NCBI GenBank assembly: GCA_004369085.1
Contig: ML210272.1
Coordinates: 9,867-67,833, forward strand
Length of the DNA: 57,967 bases
Source: Coprinopsis marcescibilis
Lineage: Eukaryota > Basidiomycota > Agaricomycetes > Agaricales > Psathyrellaceae
Direction of reading: 5' to 3'
A program made the position numbers and the translations under genes. A model generated the notes under the pieces. It had not been told where the DNA came from, searched no databases, and saw nothing but the letters and a program-made list of their open reading frames with translations. Below are positions 10,024-22,969 of the stretch, in pieces (within the stretch, counting starts at the first letter, position 1; each line of letters starts with the position of its first letter).

Positions 10024-13000
10024 CTACCACCCCCTGCGCAACCTCACATTCTCCTCCCTCAACCTCCCATTCTCCTCCCGCACCGCCTCCAACTCCTCCC
10101 TCAGCCCCTCCATCCCCTCACGCACCTCCCCGCGCCACACCCGGCCCATCCTGAGCACATCCAGGTGCAAATTCCCGATCGCAGCCGCGGTCTGCCGCTG
10201 GTGCTCGCTGAGGAGGTCGTGCATTATGGAGCGGAGGAGGTCGGGGGGTGTTGGCGGGTGGGGAGAGGGTTGGGTGGGGGAGTGGGAGCGGGTTTGGGAG
10301 CGGGTGCGGGTGTGGGAGAGGGCGTGGGTTTGAATTTGAATTTGGGTTTGGGAGCGGGCGCGGGTGGGGGAGATAGGATAGCCGGTAGGATAGCTACCGG
10401 AACGACCAATCCCACCCTGCATATTATCAATCTGCGCAACAAGCGAACCGCGCAAGGGCAAAGCCAACCCCTTGCTCTCGCTCTTCCCCCCAACATCAAC
10501 AGAACCCCACTCAACCATAGCAGAGGCAGAAGGCGGACTCTTATTCTCCTTATCCTCGTCTTCGTCTTCGTACACCCCCTCATCATCCTCCTCGTCCGAA
10601 TCACGCGCCAGATACATCTTGCGCGCTCCATCATGCCCATCCTCGTTTTCATGGACCTCCCCGTACATGTCCCCATCTTCATCTAAACCACCCAACCCCG
10701 CACCCCCACTCGCAAACCCGGTCCAAACCAGACTCGGACTCCCAGACCTCATAACCACAACCTTATTCTTTCTCCCCTTTATCTGCTGGTCCGTATACTG
10801 CTGGTCGTTGTACTGCTGGTCCTTGTCCACACCCACATCCCCATCCTCACGCTCATAATCATAATCATCACCCCGCTCACCCCCATCTTCATCACACCCC
10901 CTCACAACAATCTCCGGCAAATCCGGCAACCGCACCGTAGGCGACGGAGTCTGCACGCTATACCCCGCGCACGACGACGCGGACGAGGACCTGTATGAGC
11001 CTGCGGAACTACTGGTCGCGCTGGTCGGAGTGGTCGTGGTCGTGGTCGTGGTCATGGTCCGGGTATGGTCGGAAGGCGAGGTAGCAGAGGAGGCGGAAGA
11101 GGGTTTGCGGTGTCTATGAATTGGACTCGGACTAGCAGTAGCAGCTACTTCTTTGCCTGCACTCGTCCTTGTACCGGTACTGGAACTACCAGCGGAAAGT
11201 TTACCGCCCAACCTCGATTTGGGGAGTAAGCCCGGGGCGGAACGAGCCGCACGGGGTTTATCTCTCGCACTCGCAGCGGAACGTCCTGCCCCAGACGTAG
11301 GAACCGCACCCGCAGCGGTGGCAGACCGCCGCCCAACAGAGCTAGCCGAAAGCCGCGGGGACAGCGTCGCCAATTTGGCGTTGGACGTGGATGTGGATGT
11401 GCGAGCTGCTGTTACAGTACGCGGTGAAGCCGCCGGTGGGCGTGGTGCCAGCCGCGTCGTACCCGCACTCGTACTTTTAGTAGTAGCACCCATGCGCTTA
11501 TTCGCACTACTAGTAAGGGTACTAGTAGCAGCACGAGCACTGGTGCGGGAGGCAAGTGGAGATTTGACCACCCCCAACCGACGCGTCCCAATCGTTTCCA
11601 TCTCCACTAAACAAAGTATAAGCAAGGGATAAGAGAAGGAAAAAAGATACATCGCGGCGTGAAAGAACTTGCCTGAGATATCCAACGTGCTATCGCCTGC
11701 TTCTTCTTCTTCTTCTTTGTCCTTGTCGTTGTCTTTTCCTTTATCCTCTTTCCCACCAGTCTTCGCATTAGAATTAACACCCACACCCTTTACACCCGCA
11801 CGACCAGGCGAAACGTCAGCCTTGGCCCTGGCCACCGCAGAACCAGCGAGCGAGGACGAAAAGACGCGTCGGGCCGTGCGTGCGGGGGAGGGTTTGGTGC
11901 TGTCGCGGTGGGAGGAGGAGGATGTGCGTTTGCGCTCGATGGGGCGTGTGGGCGTTGGTGTAGGTCTGAGTGTCGATTTGGGTGTCGGTTTGATTGTAGA
12001 TTTGAGTGTTGATTTGCTAGGTGTCGGTTTGAGTGGTGTCATGGGACGCAGTGTACCGCGAGCGAGGGATGGTGAAAGTGCAGCTCGGGTCTGCAGTGGT
12101 GCTTTCTTCTATAGTGGCGTGGTTAATTAATTTTGATCGACAATAAGAAACGTTGCCTACCTGGACGGTTATTGTCTGAACGCGACTGGGCACGTCGCCA
12201 ACGGGTAGGACCTTCGGTGGCCGATCCAGCGCGCGCAGCTGCAAGCTCAAGAGACGGCCATCCGCGCTGCCCATGAACAGAACCCCGCCTTCCGGTGAGA
12301 AATCCAGCGAGGTCAGGGGTGTGTGCGTCTGTACGCTTTTGTAGATCCTAACTATTCGTCAGCTATGTATCTCCAAGTAACCATGAAAGGAACGCACGGG
12401 TTGGTGGTATCCTCTTTATCGATATCGAGGATGGTGAGATGTCCGTCGGAAGAGACGGTCGCGAGGAGGCTGGTGCTGAATGGGCTGCAGGCGACTGCGA
12501 GGATGTCTGTTCCAGCGGGGATGGGTATTACTTTGCTGGGCGATGAGGGGCGGGTGGTCTCGTACACCAGCAGCGTCTTGCCCGCCGCTACTAGGAGTTT
12601 GGTGGGGGAGTGGGGGTGGAACACACAGGCTGTTATTGGTCCGTGCGGGGCGAGGCCGCGCAGGGGTGTGCTGGTGCTCGCCCCTAGGCCGAGGGTGTGG
12701 ATGTAGACCGAGGTGGAGGTGGAGGAGGCGAGCAGCGAACGGGTGGTGTTGAGAGACAGGCCGGTGACCTGGGTGTGTGTTTCGAAACATTGCGATGGGC
12801 CGGACTCTAATTGGAGTAGCTGCACTTTGCTGCCCTCCCCGCAGATGATCGTGGTGCTGTCTTTGCATACGACGCAAGATAGCGGCTCCAGGGCGGTGTA
12901 TACGGCGGATAACGCGTGGGTGGTGGGGTTGTAGCGGTAGATCTTGGTGGAGGAGCAGAGGAAGAGCTCCGAGTTGTCGGGCAGCCAACAGCTGGATATC

Positions 13001-13101
13001 GGTTTGTCGGTGAGGTCGAGACATCGCGCCAACTGGCCTGATTTCTTGAGATCCGAGGGCTCGCCGCTATACAGCGCGTCCTCCGTCGTGAGCAACAGCA
13101 T
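10024..13101 (-). CDS. NEDD1/GCP-WD-like WD40 protein (gamma-tubulin ring recruitment)
   Basis: Four-exon model: 13101-12398, 12347-12161, 12108-11673, 11606-10024; introns of 50, 52 and 66 bp and frame kept throughout, giving 969 aa. The N-terminal ~300 aa form WD40 blades (SVYIHTLGLG, ITACVFHPHSPTKLLVAAG, ILAVACSPFSTSLLATVSSDG, LTSLDFSPEGGVLFMGSADG). A long Ser/Thr/Pro-rich disordered middle follows. The last ~70 aa (LRSIMHDLLSEHQRQ, NLHLDVLRM, REENGRLREENVRLRRGW) match in layout the C-terminal helix of NEDD1, which binds gamma-tubulin. In animals and plants NEDD1 brings the gamma-tubulin ring complex to centrosomes and spindles; here a role at the spindle pole body is inferred. Intron 3 uses a GC donor (CAG|GCAAGT). 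It is divergent from the deubiquitinase gene. Confidence 0.8.
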
Positions 13102-13524
13102 CGGAGGAAGATGAGAAAATAAAAGGTGTTTCGGGGGTCGTTCAGGACGCGTTCAACGATTAGTCACATGACGCTGTGATTATGTGATGAAGCGGTGCTT
13201 GGCTCTGGAATTTCTTCTTCCTGACTGAATCCTTTCGACCTGAACGATTTATCTCTGTCTGAGGCGGGCATCGTGGACAATCAGTCTGAAGCTATCTACC
13301 CGACTCGACCAGCACCGAGAGACGCCGCCGCCGATTCAATTTAGCCTGGTAAGCAGAACGCATACCCCAGATCAACAGTGACACGGCAGACATACCATCC
13401 CCTAGATTTCACCAGGAATCCTTATCTATCTGATATTACTATCTAGACATCAGCTCTCGGTAAACCCAACGTCATCCAGCTGATTAGAGCCCAAGCTAAC
13501 TGCAGATGCAGTGATTTTGGGCTA
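13102..13524. promoter_or_regulatory. Shared promoter region between NEDD1-like and USP10/Ubp3-like genes
   Basis: 423 bp separate the two divergent start codons, so both promoters must lie here or overlap. It probably includes the 5' UTRs. I could not identify specific elements. Confidence 0.6.
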
Positions 13525-16500
13525 ATGGCAAGCCCACATTCGCCTTACCCACATGGGTCAGGGCCCTCGACGTACTACCACCCGTCACCTCCGCCACACG
13601 TCTACGGCTCGCACAGCCCAGGACCAGGCCAAAACTACGGGTACCACTACCCGCCCCCGACCATGAACACCCACCAACAGCCCACATCCTCGCGCCAAAA
13701 CGGCCGGGGCGGCTCCTCCTACGCCAACAACAACAGACACCACCACCATAACCACAACCAGCACCACAACAACAACAACAACACGCACGCCCCGCCCTAC
13801 GGCTACTACCCGCAATACCAGCCGCACCCTGGGGCCCTCCCGCTGCACGCCCCAAATCCACACCCCTACTCGGCCAAGTACGGCCAACCGTATTCCCCAG
13901 CGTACGGCTACCCCAACCCCGCCGCGATGCCCTTCACCCCGCCGCGGCACACCCCACAGCCCATCTCCCCGCTCCCGAAGCAGCTCTCCGCACCCCCACC
14001 CATCCCCTTTTACGATCATGCTCCCTCCGTCCGGCCCACACACATACCAGACGCGGTGCTGCACATCCCTGCTGACGACCAGCAGCAGCCGTCCCCTTCA
14101 CCGTCATCGCCTACCTCTCCTCCGAGTTTCGAGTCTGCGGTAGAGGGAGAGGTGGAGGTAGATGCGGCTGCACCACCTCATTCCTACGACCGGATGGGCA
14201 CGATCGAGACTAGCGAGAACGCACTCCCCGAGGCAAAGCCTTCTTCCATCCCTACTCCCACCCCCACCGCTACCTCTACCACCCCTACCACGTCCACCCC
14301 GGGATCACCACCCCCACCAACCGTAGTAAACCCCACGGCACCCTGGGCAATATGGTCGCGCCGGCCACACGACCCGTCCAGCGCCCCCGCTATCATCTTC
14401 TCCCCGCGCACGCGCCCGCCGCGCAACATCGTCGAGCAGGCCATCGACGACCGCACGCCGCCGCCCTCGCCTGTTGGGGAGGTGCGCCGGTTGGTTAGGG
14501 GCGTGAATGTGAATGGTGCGGGAATGGGTGTTGGTACGAGTACGGGGTTGAAGAAGGAGGAGGAGGAGGGGAGTGAGGCTGTTGGGGTTGTGAAGGAGGA
14601 GATTGTGAAGGAGGATGGGGAGAAGGACGAGGGTGTAGATGAGGGTGCACCCCCCTCGCCCCTTTCAAGGACCTCTGAGCCTGGACAGTACGTAGAGGAT
14701 GCTCGAGAGAAGGTTGGGACGGACGATGGTGTTGATGCCGTTGCGGGGGGCAGCACTCCTACTCCCACCCCCGCTCCCATTCCTGCTGCCGCTGAACCGA
14801 TTGAAGCCGTCACTCCCACTCCCACTACTACCACCCCTGCAACAGGAGCAACACCAGCAGCGACACCCCCGAACCCACCTCCCAAAAAAAGCTGGGCTTC
14901 ACTCTTGCGGCCCACCGGGGAGACATCCAAGAATGCACTCCCAACATCGAACGTAGTAGGGATATCCATCCCCGCTTCCTCTTCCCTATCCACCAGTAGT
15001 ACCACATCCACCCTCACCCTAACCCCTGGCACCCAATCCACACCAGGCACCTCAGGAACCCTAACCCAAAAAAAAACCGACCTCATAACCCTCCTCACAG
15101 CCCCACCAAGCCCCACACCGCACCTCGAGCGCATCCGCCCACGGGGCCTGGTGAATAGCGGGAATATGTGTTTTGCGAATTCGGTGTTGCAGGTGTTGGT
15201 TTATTGTGCGCCGTTTTGGAGGTTGGTGAGTGGGGTTGGGGGGTTTTTGGAGGGGGAGGGGTTTCCTGGGTTGGGAGGGGGTGTAGGAGTAGGAGGGGGG
15301 GTTGGTGTAGGGTTAGGAGGGACGGGGGATGGAATTAGTGAGAAGGGAGGGGAAGAAAAGGGAGGGGAGAAGGATAGGGAAGGCACACCGAGTCTCCCGC
15401 TCCTCGAAGCCACCGCGGCGTTTCTGAAAGAGTTTGCGGGCAAGAGGTCTCCGGCCGCTGTGGGGAAGAATGGGGCGGGCCATGGGGGTGCGGGGTATAG
15501 TAGTGTCCGGGGCAAGGGTAAAGAAAAGGAAAAGGGGCAGGATGGGGATAGGGATAGGGATGAGGGGGAGTGGGACTTTGATAGTTTTTTGCCGGGTGGG
15601 GTGTATGATGCTATGAAGGAGAAGAAGAGGTTTGATAATATGCGGGTGGGTTGGTTCTCTTGTTCTTGTTTTGGGGCGTGTGGCTTTAAAGCGCAAATCC
15701 ATCCATACGAAACGAAACGAAGGAATGGAATGGTGCTGACGGCGTTTACCTTTTACCTTGCAGGGCGGGCATCAAGAAGATGCGGAAGAGTTTTTAGGGT
15801 TTTATTTGGATACACTGGAGGAGGAGTTGTTGGGTTTGCAGCAGGTGGTTTGTCCTGTTGTTGATGAAGCTGCGGCTGTGGGGCAGGATGAGGGTTGGAT
15901 GGAGGTTGGGAAGAAGAATCGGGTTGCTGTTACGCGGACGGTATGTTTTTGATCTTTTTATGCAGGGCTCTTTCATTCGCTTTGTCTACTTTCGCTCGTT
16001 TTATGCGGGGCTCCCTCCTTTACGCGCTCTCCCCTCATTTTACCCACTCTCCCTCCTTTTATGCACTTGGAAGAAAGGATGTGGTTGCTGATGAGGATGT
16101 TCTTGTTTTAGAGCAGGACGGGTGAAAGCCCGATTACGAGGATATTTGGGGGCAAGTTTAGGTCGACGTTGAGGACGCAGCGGCAGAAGGATTCAGTTGT
16201 CGTGGAGGATTGGAGGTCGTTGAGGCTTGATATTCAGGTGGGGTTTTTCTTTCTTTTGTCCGTTTTACGCGTGCTAACCAACTTTTGCTCCTACTCAATC
16301 TTATTCTTGCTTTTCCTTTTACTTCAACTCTGACTCTTACTTGCACACCCATGCTACAGCGCGACCAAATCCGGACGATCCAAGACGCGCTGTCGTACAT
16401 CTCGCACCCGCAGCCTGTGCAGGTTACGTTGGCGACTGTGCCCGGTGTGCCTGTCGAAGCTACGCAGCAGGTGCTCATTGAATCGCTCCCGCCGATCCTG

Positions 16501-16995
16501 GTGCTGCATATCAAGCGGTTCTGCTATGATACGGATGTGAAGGGTGTTGTCAAGGTTAGCAAGCAGGTTGCCTTTGGGCCCGAGTTGGATGTTGGACCTG
16601 GTGCGTTTCTCTGTCTTTCCTTTATTATTTGGTTGGGTGGATTGCTGAAGGGGGTATAGAATTGATGGCGCCGGGTGTGAAGAAGAGTACAGGGACGAGG
16701 TACAAGTTGTTTGGAGGTGCGTGTTTTGGTTCTGCCCATCGACTTGACGGCTTTATTGAAATATGATATGTGAACAGCACTGTACCATCATGGACAATCG
16801 GCGTCTGGGGGCCATTATACGCTGGATGTGTTGCATCCGACTAGGTATACTGGGGCGAATGGGAAGCCAAGAGAGGGGTGGATTAGGATTGATGATGAGC
16901 TTGTGTCGGATGTGCGGCCTGAGGATGTGTTTGGGGAGCAGGAGAGGGATGATGCGCGGTGTGCGTATTTGTTGTTTTATAGGCGGGTTTGGTAG
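13525..16995 (+). CDS. Ubiquitin carboxyl-terminal hydrolase, USP10/Ubp3 type
   Basis: Six exons: 13525-15645, 15764-15940, 16112-16237, 16360-16600, 16660-16716, 16778-16995; the joined frame is intact (979 aa). The first ~530 aa are disordered and rich in Pro, His, Asn and Thr. The USP domain begins at RGLVNSGNMCFANSVLQVL (Cys box; catalytic Cys in NMCF), continues through GGHQEDAEEFLGFYLDTL and SPITRIFGGKFRS, and ends with the His box (SASGGHYTLDV) and the Asp (WIRIDDELV). The order and the SPITRIFGGKFRS segment fit USP10/Ubp3, which removes ubiquitin from trafficking and stress-related substrates; in yeast Ubp3 works with Bre5. A glycine-rich insertion of ~100 residues after the Cys box is a peculiarity and could hide a missed intron. 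The neighbours on both sides are housekeeping genes. Confidence 0.9.
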
Positions 16996-17534
16996 AGCTG
17001 TCCATTTCCCCTGTTTCTCGGGTACTGTCAAAATGGTATTGTTACTGCTACTACTATTGCTAGTATTACTGTTAGTAAATACCTAGTCCTCGTCGGACTC
17101 GTCGGCGAACACGGTGGATGTAGTACGTAGAATTGGCTAAGAATCAAGATAGGATACCTTTATAGATCTACTCTAGACGGTGCTGGGCTGGTCTTCTAAT
17201 GGGCGGGATGCCATTGGCATGTCGGTGTTTATCACGCGTGTAACCCGGCTTTATCCGGCACGTTGTTGATAATATCAAAGGCATCAAATGTATTTTCCCA
17301 CCGGTGCAATCGTTGGGTAGGGGTGTTTTCGTTGGCGTCGCCCCGTCTCATTCCGCGCTAGCAAAAAAACCCGGTCCCCAGTTACTACACACTCTTCTTC
17401 CTCCTACACCCCCTCTCTCCTCTGGTGTTGGACGAGTCTTTGCAGACAAAACCAGCTTGTATAGTTATCTTATTAGAAGTGCCTTTCCACCACACGCAAA
17501 ACCACACCAAACCACACGCAAAAGCTAGAAGAAA
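16996..17534. other. Intergenic between USP and COX5
   Basis: 3' flank of the deubiquitinase and promoter/5' UTR of the cytochrome oxidase gene; no gene or structured element recognised. Confidence 0.5.
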
Positions 17535-18470
17535 ATGCATATGCAAGCTGCGAGAGCTGTTGCGCGGAACGGCGGTGCACTGGCTGGGAGACGCCTGCTG
17601 GCGACTGCCGCTGCGTCGCATGCGGAGCTGCACGCGCACGGGGCTGCGGCGGGTGGGGCAGTAGGCGGCGCACGCAAGGTTGCGGCGGTCCCGCTGTCGA
17701 ATGTGGAGGCGCAGTGGGCGGGGCTGAGTGAGGTCGAGCAGGCGGCGGTGCATGAGCAGCTGGAGCTTGTGCAGCAGAAGGACTGGAAGTTGTTGTCGAT
17801 TGATGAGAAGAAGGCTGGTGAGTTTTTGGTGTTTCCCTCCTCTCCTCCTCGTCCTCTTCCCTCCTCCGTTGTTGGTGTCGTGTTGGGGTTATTTCCCGCC
17901 TGGCGTCGGTGTTGGCGGGTGATTCAGCTGCATATATGCGCCAGTTCCTGCTCTTTAGCGGCTCTCGTCCTATCCCACGCAAAGCTAGCAACTTGCTGAC
18001 CCTATTGCGTGTTCTGTAGCATACTTTGTGGCGTTTGGCCCCCACGGACCCCGTGCGCCGTCGTCCAAGCCTGGAGATGGCTTGAAGATCATCCTGGGCA
18101 TCGCTGGCGTTCTCGGCGTCACCACCGCGATCAGCTTCGCCATCCGCTCTAGGGGTAAGCTTTATTTTTATTTCGCTCGCTGGCGTGGGTGGGTTTGGGC
18201 GATGCTGATAGTTGGGTTTTTAGCTGGGCCGCTGCCGAGGACTATGACGAAGGAGTGGGAGGAGGCTGCGAATGAGCGTGGTCTTGAGATGAAGCTGGAT
18301 CCTATCACTGGTGTGTATCGTTATTTTCTTCCCTTTCTTTCCTTTGCCCTTTTCTCTGCCTGTCTTTTCGTTCCTGTGTTTTGGCGTGTGGGCATTAAAG
18401 CTGACTGGGGATACGTGCAGGTCTGGCCTCGGAAGGATACACTGGCAAGGGCTTCGTTCAGACCAAGTAG
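17535..18470 (+). CDS. COX5: Cytochrome c oxidase subunit IV (yeast Cox5 / mammalian COX4), mitochondrial
   Basis: Four exons: 17535-17817, 18020-18154, 18224-18310, 18421-18470; all splice junctions keep frame, giving 184 aa. An Arg/Ala-rich N-terminus (RAVARNGGALAGRRLLATAA) looks like a mitochondrial targeting peptide. The mature part has the family's SVEEQ-like segment (LSNVEAQWAGLSEVEQAAV), DWKLLSIDEKKAAYFVAFGPHGPR, one membrane span (IILGIAGVLGVTTAISFAI), and the C-terminal PLPRTMTKEWEEAANE...GYTGKGFVQTK. It is a nuclear-encoded structural subunit of respiratory complex IV in the inner mitochondrial membrane. A second in-frame Met lies two codons downstream (17541); either start leaves the presequence intact. 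Confidence 0.93.
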
Positions 18471-20665
18471 ACGTGTGTGTGTGGGTTTGTCCGAGCTCTG
18501 CTGCTAGCAGCCCCTCCTCATTGCATTTTACAAGAACAAGAACAATACAATGGTTTAGTGTCCTCCTTCGCCCGAAACGCGGGGTTTTCTATCATTATAT
18601 CTCTTAATCACCCTGGTTTGGTTGTGTCTCCCGCTATCCGCAGTCTGCAATCTGCACTCCCGGGCTTTTAGTTTAAAAAGTCGTTGTACATGCGGCGATC
18701 CTGGCTGGCCGTTGGTGGGCTTGGGCGACGGACAGGACGGTCCCGATATCCTAGACTCTATGCATGTTTCTTTCTTTCTTTCTTACTTTCTTTCTCACTT
18801 TCCTTCATTCCTTTTTTGTTTCTCAAGTTCGTTCATTAGGCCCCGTTCGTGCATTTATAGACTACCATCATCATTTCTGTATGGCTCGCAAGTACATGCA
18901 ATTGGATCTTCCCGTTTCGTTGACGGTTTCCTTTTTGCTTTTGTTCGTTCCGAGTTGCGGGTTGGATTATGGTATCTGTGCCTGCCTGCTTTGCGGGGGT
19001 TATTCCTGCGTTGATGGGTTCTTACTTTCTCATCGCGCTTGGGGCTAGCTAGAGAGGTGGGAGGATGTTCTCGCTGACGGTGGATGGATGGCCCCTGGCT
19101 GTCCTTATCTTTTCTCGACACGTCACTGTGGCCCTGCATCTCTGTCGATCGCGTCGAGACTCGGACCTCGGCCTCGGAGGACGCCGTCACGTGAAATGGG
19201 AGCTTGCTCGTGATTTCCATGATGGCGACCCGCCTGGAAATTCGGAATCGCGTCCAGCTGGCGCTTGTCGAGTGCACACATTTTGCAAAGTCCAGGGGCT
19301 CAAGGGTTCTACATCTCTAACATGTCATCTATGTACCCCCATGCGATGATCTGCATCGGTATCTTGCACATAGGGCGGTGACTTTGTTGTGATTCGCATT
19401 GTCCGACGGTTGAGGTGGTGCGTTTGCCCCCCTCGAGACGATGGACAAGGTCCGGGGCCAGTTATGCTTTTGACATGGGGTATGGAGAATGGGATGGAGG
19501 ATGAGGAAGGTGCTTGTCGTTGTCGCGTCGAAACAACATTGGGTGTTTCTGTTGCTGTGGTGCAATACGTCCGTGAAACCTTGGTGGGCTCAGGGCTGGG
19601 ATCGGCGGTGGGAGGCCATCAGGGTTGACTCGGAGACAGGCTGGGTGTTGCAGGTATGTAGTCGTATGTCGTATTTGGCGATGCTAACTCTGGGTATGTT
19701 ATGTTGCTTTCTCTCAGCATGATTCCCATTCATTTTGATCTCAGGTCTACGCAATTATACGACCGGTGGGTGCATCCTGGATGGCACCCGATCACAGTCG
19801 GGAAGTGTCACGGTGAGGCAACCAAAATGGTACAGTATGTATGTATGTTTGATGGGGCTGATTCTTCAGTTTTGAAACTCCCGCTGCTGCGAGGAACCAG
19901 CTGGAAGGAGGCGACTGCGCAGATTCTGTTTGCGTGGGTTCAGACTGGGGCTCAGAAGCTCGGGAGAAGAAAAATGGCCATCGGAGAAATCTCGAGTGGT
20001 TTTGGGATGTTCTCAGATGTTCTCTCCTCAATGATGCCATAGAAATCGGGTCCCCATTTCCGTGCTCCATGCAGCTTCGTTACAAGCGTGAGTGACACAC
20101 CAATTATGGTATTGTTTTCTTGACGTATGTTCCTCTTCATGTTCTTTCAAGCCTCTCGTCGATTGACTATGTACTAATACCTTATATTCTATGTAGTACA
20201 ACGTCGACGCCACCGACGCCACCCTCGGACTCTAGGCGGGATGCGTTCCCACACGCTCTTTTGTGTCACAGTGACATCAACATCTCAACCACCCACCCGA
20301 CCCGTCACGTAAGCTGCAGAAGTCAGCTCGTTTTGATTCCCATGAAACCCGATTGCGGCGCCTTTCACTGGCGTTCAGGGGGTCTTCTTATAAAGCTTGG
20401 TATCTAATCCGCACGCTAATACCACACTTTGATAGTGCTGACGGTTTGCTTAGATAGATCTGTTGGGAAGACATAGAGGTTTCCGACTCTTTCGCTTCTT
20501 CTTTCGTCTCCCTCACTCTTTTATCTCTCTTCATATCTGGATCCTCGTTGAGAGTAGGATTCTGCGCCGTTCTGACCAATTCACCTTGGTGCAGAAATAG
20601 AACTTGGACGAAAGACGAAGGATAGCGCCGGGCTTTTCTAGGAGGGTCAGGACCTAAATTTCAGG
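18471..20665. other. Long intergenic region (2.2 kb)
   Basis: No gene recognised. It contains a pyrimidine-rich CTTT-type microsatellite around 18,770-18,830 and a possible TATA-like TTATAAAG at about 20,389 on the plus strand, about 275 bp before gene J. Open frames up to 113 codons occur on both strands but lack signal peptides, domains or splice-supported extensions. It marks the border between the conserved block and the membrane-protein array. Confidence 0.5.
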
Positions 20666-22429
20666 ATGGCGTCTGGGATCCTGAGGGCGGGTGTCCTCGC
20701 CGCAGTTTTGCTCTTTTCGCAGTGGGTTCAGCTGGTGCAGGGTGCACCAGTCACACGAACGATCGACGATACGCATGGCGACCGCGACACTGGCTTCATA
20801 CCGATATACAACCCTGCGGGAGGATGGAATGGGCCGGGGTGTCCGCCGGACCGATGTGACTTGAGGCCCGATGGCGCGCAAGCGCACCTGCAGACTTTCC
20901 AGGAAACGACGTATCTGCCTGAGGTTGGCGCGCGGACTATAACGTTGGAATTTACCGGTGCGTTTTTCTGTGCTTTGTTCTTTGGGTGGGCCGGGTCTGA
21001 GGTTGCGTGCTTAGGGACGGAAGTGACGGTTTACTTTGTTCTTGCGGAGACGAATGCGGTTGGGACGCTCACTGAGACGAATGTGGATTTCATCATGGAC
21101 GGGACAAAGGCGGGTGAGGTCCGGCATCGCGCGAGTCCTCTCAGGACGGGATTCAGCTATCGCCAGCAAGTCTTCCGCGTCACCGGGCTCCCCAACCGCG
21201 CACATACGTTGGATATGGTCACCGTCGGAGCCCGACCTTCTTGGATTAGCTTTGATTATGCTGAATACATGTGAGTCGAGATTTAGTCGGAACTGGATGT
21301 ATGTGCGGTGATGCTGATGGTGCGCGTGATTAGCTTTGACGATGGCGAGCCTGCGGATGGACCTGAGACTACGCCAGACCCACCACCACCAGTACCGGTG
21401 CCGTCCAGCACCCCGCGATCGAACGATCCCCCTCCTCAATCAAACACGGATAACGAACCGACCGGCTCGCCCAATGTTCCGAATGGACCGACGGGACCCT
21501 CCAACCCCGCGCCCTCAATCACCCCAGCATCCGCCGGGCCAAGCGGCAATGCTCCTCAAGGCACCGGAAACCAAGGTGGGGATGGCACAACCGATGTCTT
21601 TGGAGCATTCGTGACCCCTATTCCAGGTAACAACACGTCGCCCGGCACATCCGGGGCCGCCTCGCGCACCTCGTCCCCGCCCGTCGGCGCGATCGTCGGT
21701 GCCATCCTTGGCGTCCTCGCGCTCATCGCCATCGTCATCCTGCTGCTGCTGTGGCGGCGGAAGCGGAGGCTGGAGGCGAACAAGCGGTTCTCGCAGATGT
21801 CCGAGTTCCCTGATGCGCAGCAGCAGCAGCAGCAGCCCGTGGGGCATAGCCGGACAACGTCTGCGTTTACCTCGCTGTCCGCGTTCACTTCGATCTCGCC
21901 TTTCCGGCCGACCTCGCCGGAGAGCGGTGCGCCGTATGGCGGGACTGCGCCGAGCGTTATGACGGGGACGACGAATGCAACGAGTGTTGCACCGCGGTAC
22001 TATGAAAAGGGCCGGGTGAATACGATGCAGCATGTTCCGAATGTTTCGGGCTCGGAGGTGTTTTCGCCGACGAGCACTGCGCGGACGTCGATGCTGACGC
22101 CCCACCAAGAGGCGCTGCGGAGGGAGCGGCAGTCGGTGTTGGAGCGGCAGCTCAAGGCGATCGAACAGGAGTTGCAGTCGATGAACAGCGGGAGCAGGGT
22201 AGCGGAGAGCGACGAGCGGTCGGTGGCCAGTGGGGACTCGACTATGGCGGAGATTAGGGAGCAGATGCGATTGATGCAGGGACAGATTGCGATGATTCGG
22301 TACAACCAGACGTCGGATTGGGCTGCTGGTTTGACGGATGAGCTGCCCCCTGGTTATACTCCTGCGCCTGCGATCGCGACGGTACCACAGTCGGCGAACG
22401 GGCCATCGACTCCCAGGCTTAAAAGCTGA
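20666..22429 (+). CDS. Gene J: IDDT-ectodomain single-pass membrane protein with coil-PPxY tail
   Basis: Three exons: 20666-20957, 21015-21270, 21334-22429 (547 aa). The signal peptide ends near VQGAP. The ectodomain starts with TIDDTHGDRDTG and carries a Cys pair spaced C-x4-C rather than the CxxC of its paralogs. It continues through FQETTYLP, FTGTEVTVYFVLAE and FDYAEY; the pattern suggests a beta-sandwich (galactose-binding-like/jelly-roll) fold. A long Pro/Ser/Thr/Gly linker precedes the membrane span (VGAIVGAILGVLALIAIVIL) and WRRKRR. The tail contains poly-Gln, a helix (MAEIREQMRLMQGQIAMI) and DELPPGY (PPxY). Intron 1 lies in the Gly codon after EFT (phase 1) and intron 2 in the codon after AEY (phase 2), exactly as in K, L, M, N and O. 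Longest tail of the array. Ligand unknown. Confidence 0.85.
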
Positions 22430-22964
22430 TCTCACTTTGCACCTTGGCATTGACGACGATGACGACGACGATGGGGAATTCAAAACACTACTCGACTCCA
22501 CCATGGACTACTTTTCTGTATCATTCGGTCATTTGCATATCATTTCGCCCACCCTCATGCATGAACCTACGATCTATTCATCGGCATCGGAAGTTTGACG
22601 ACAAAACTCCAGCATCATCGACTTGTATTCTACGCGCACGCTTTCTTTCTTTATTCGGTTCCTTGGTCATGCACGCCTCTTATCTCATTATCACTCGTTG
22701 TTGTATCTGATATCCATTCAAAGCTTACTCTTGTGGATGTTGTATTTGGCGTGTGTACCGTTTTTGAGTTTCCCGACGGCGATAGAGGAGTTGTCGCGCG
22801 AGCGTTCCGCCTTGATAGATGTGGTGTGTGTGCACCCTGGTCCCTTGGGTTGAGGCCGGTGACTTCGACGATATGTACTTGCGCCTCCACCTATCTCTTT
22901 CTCTTGTTTATTGTTCAACTCCATACACTCTTTCAACCCCTACGCTCCTTTATACCCTTTAATA
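22430..22964. other. Gene J 3' flank up to the retrotransposon insertion
   Basis: About 535 bp of non-coding sequence downstream of gene J, including a (GAC/GAT)n stretch at 22,452-22,475. The Gypsy element is inserted at 22,969. No gene seen. Confidence 0.55.
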
Positions 22965-22969
22965 CATCG
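22965..22969. repeat. Target site duplication CATCG (left)
   Basis: CATCG at 22965-22969 directly precedes TGTTACGAC, the LTR start on the plus strand. The identical CATCG at 30414-30418 directly follows the other LTR end (GTGTAACA). A 5-bp duplication is typical for Ty3/Gypsy integrases. Confidence 0.95.

Noticed and set aside
10165..15702. Long open frames antisense to the NEDD1-like and USP genes, including 316 codons at 14,184-15,134 minus and 173 codons at 10,165-10,686 plus
   Set aside because: They lie opposite GC-rich, low-complexity Pro/Ser/Thr coding sequence whose own frame is supported by domains and splicing; the antisense proteins are compositional mirror images without domains.
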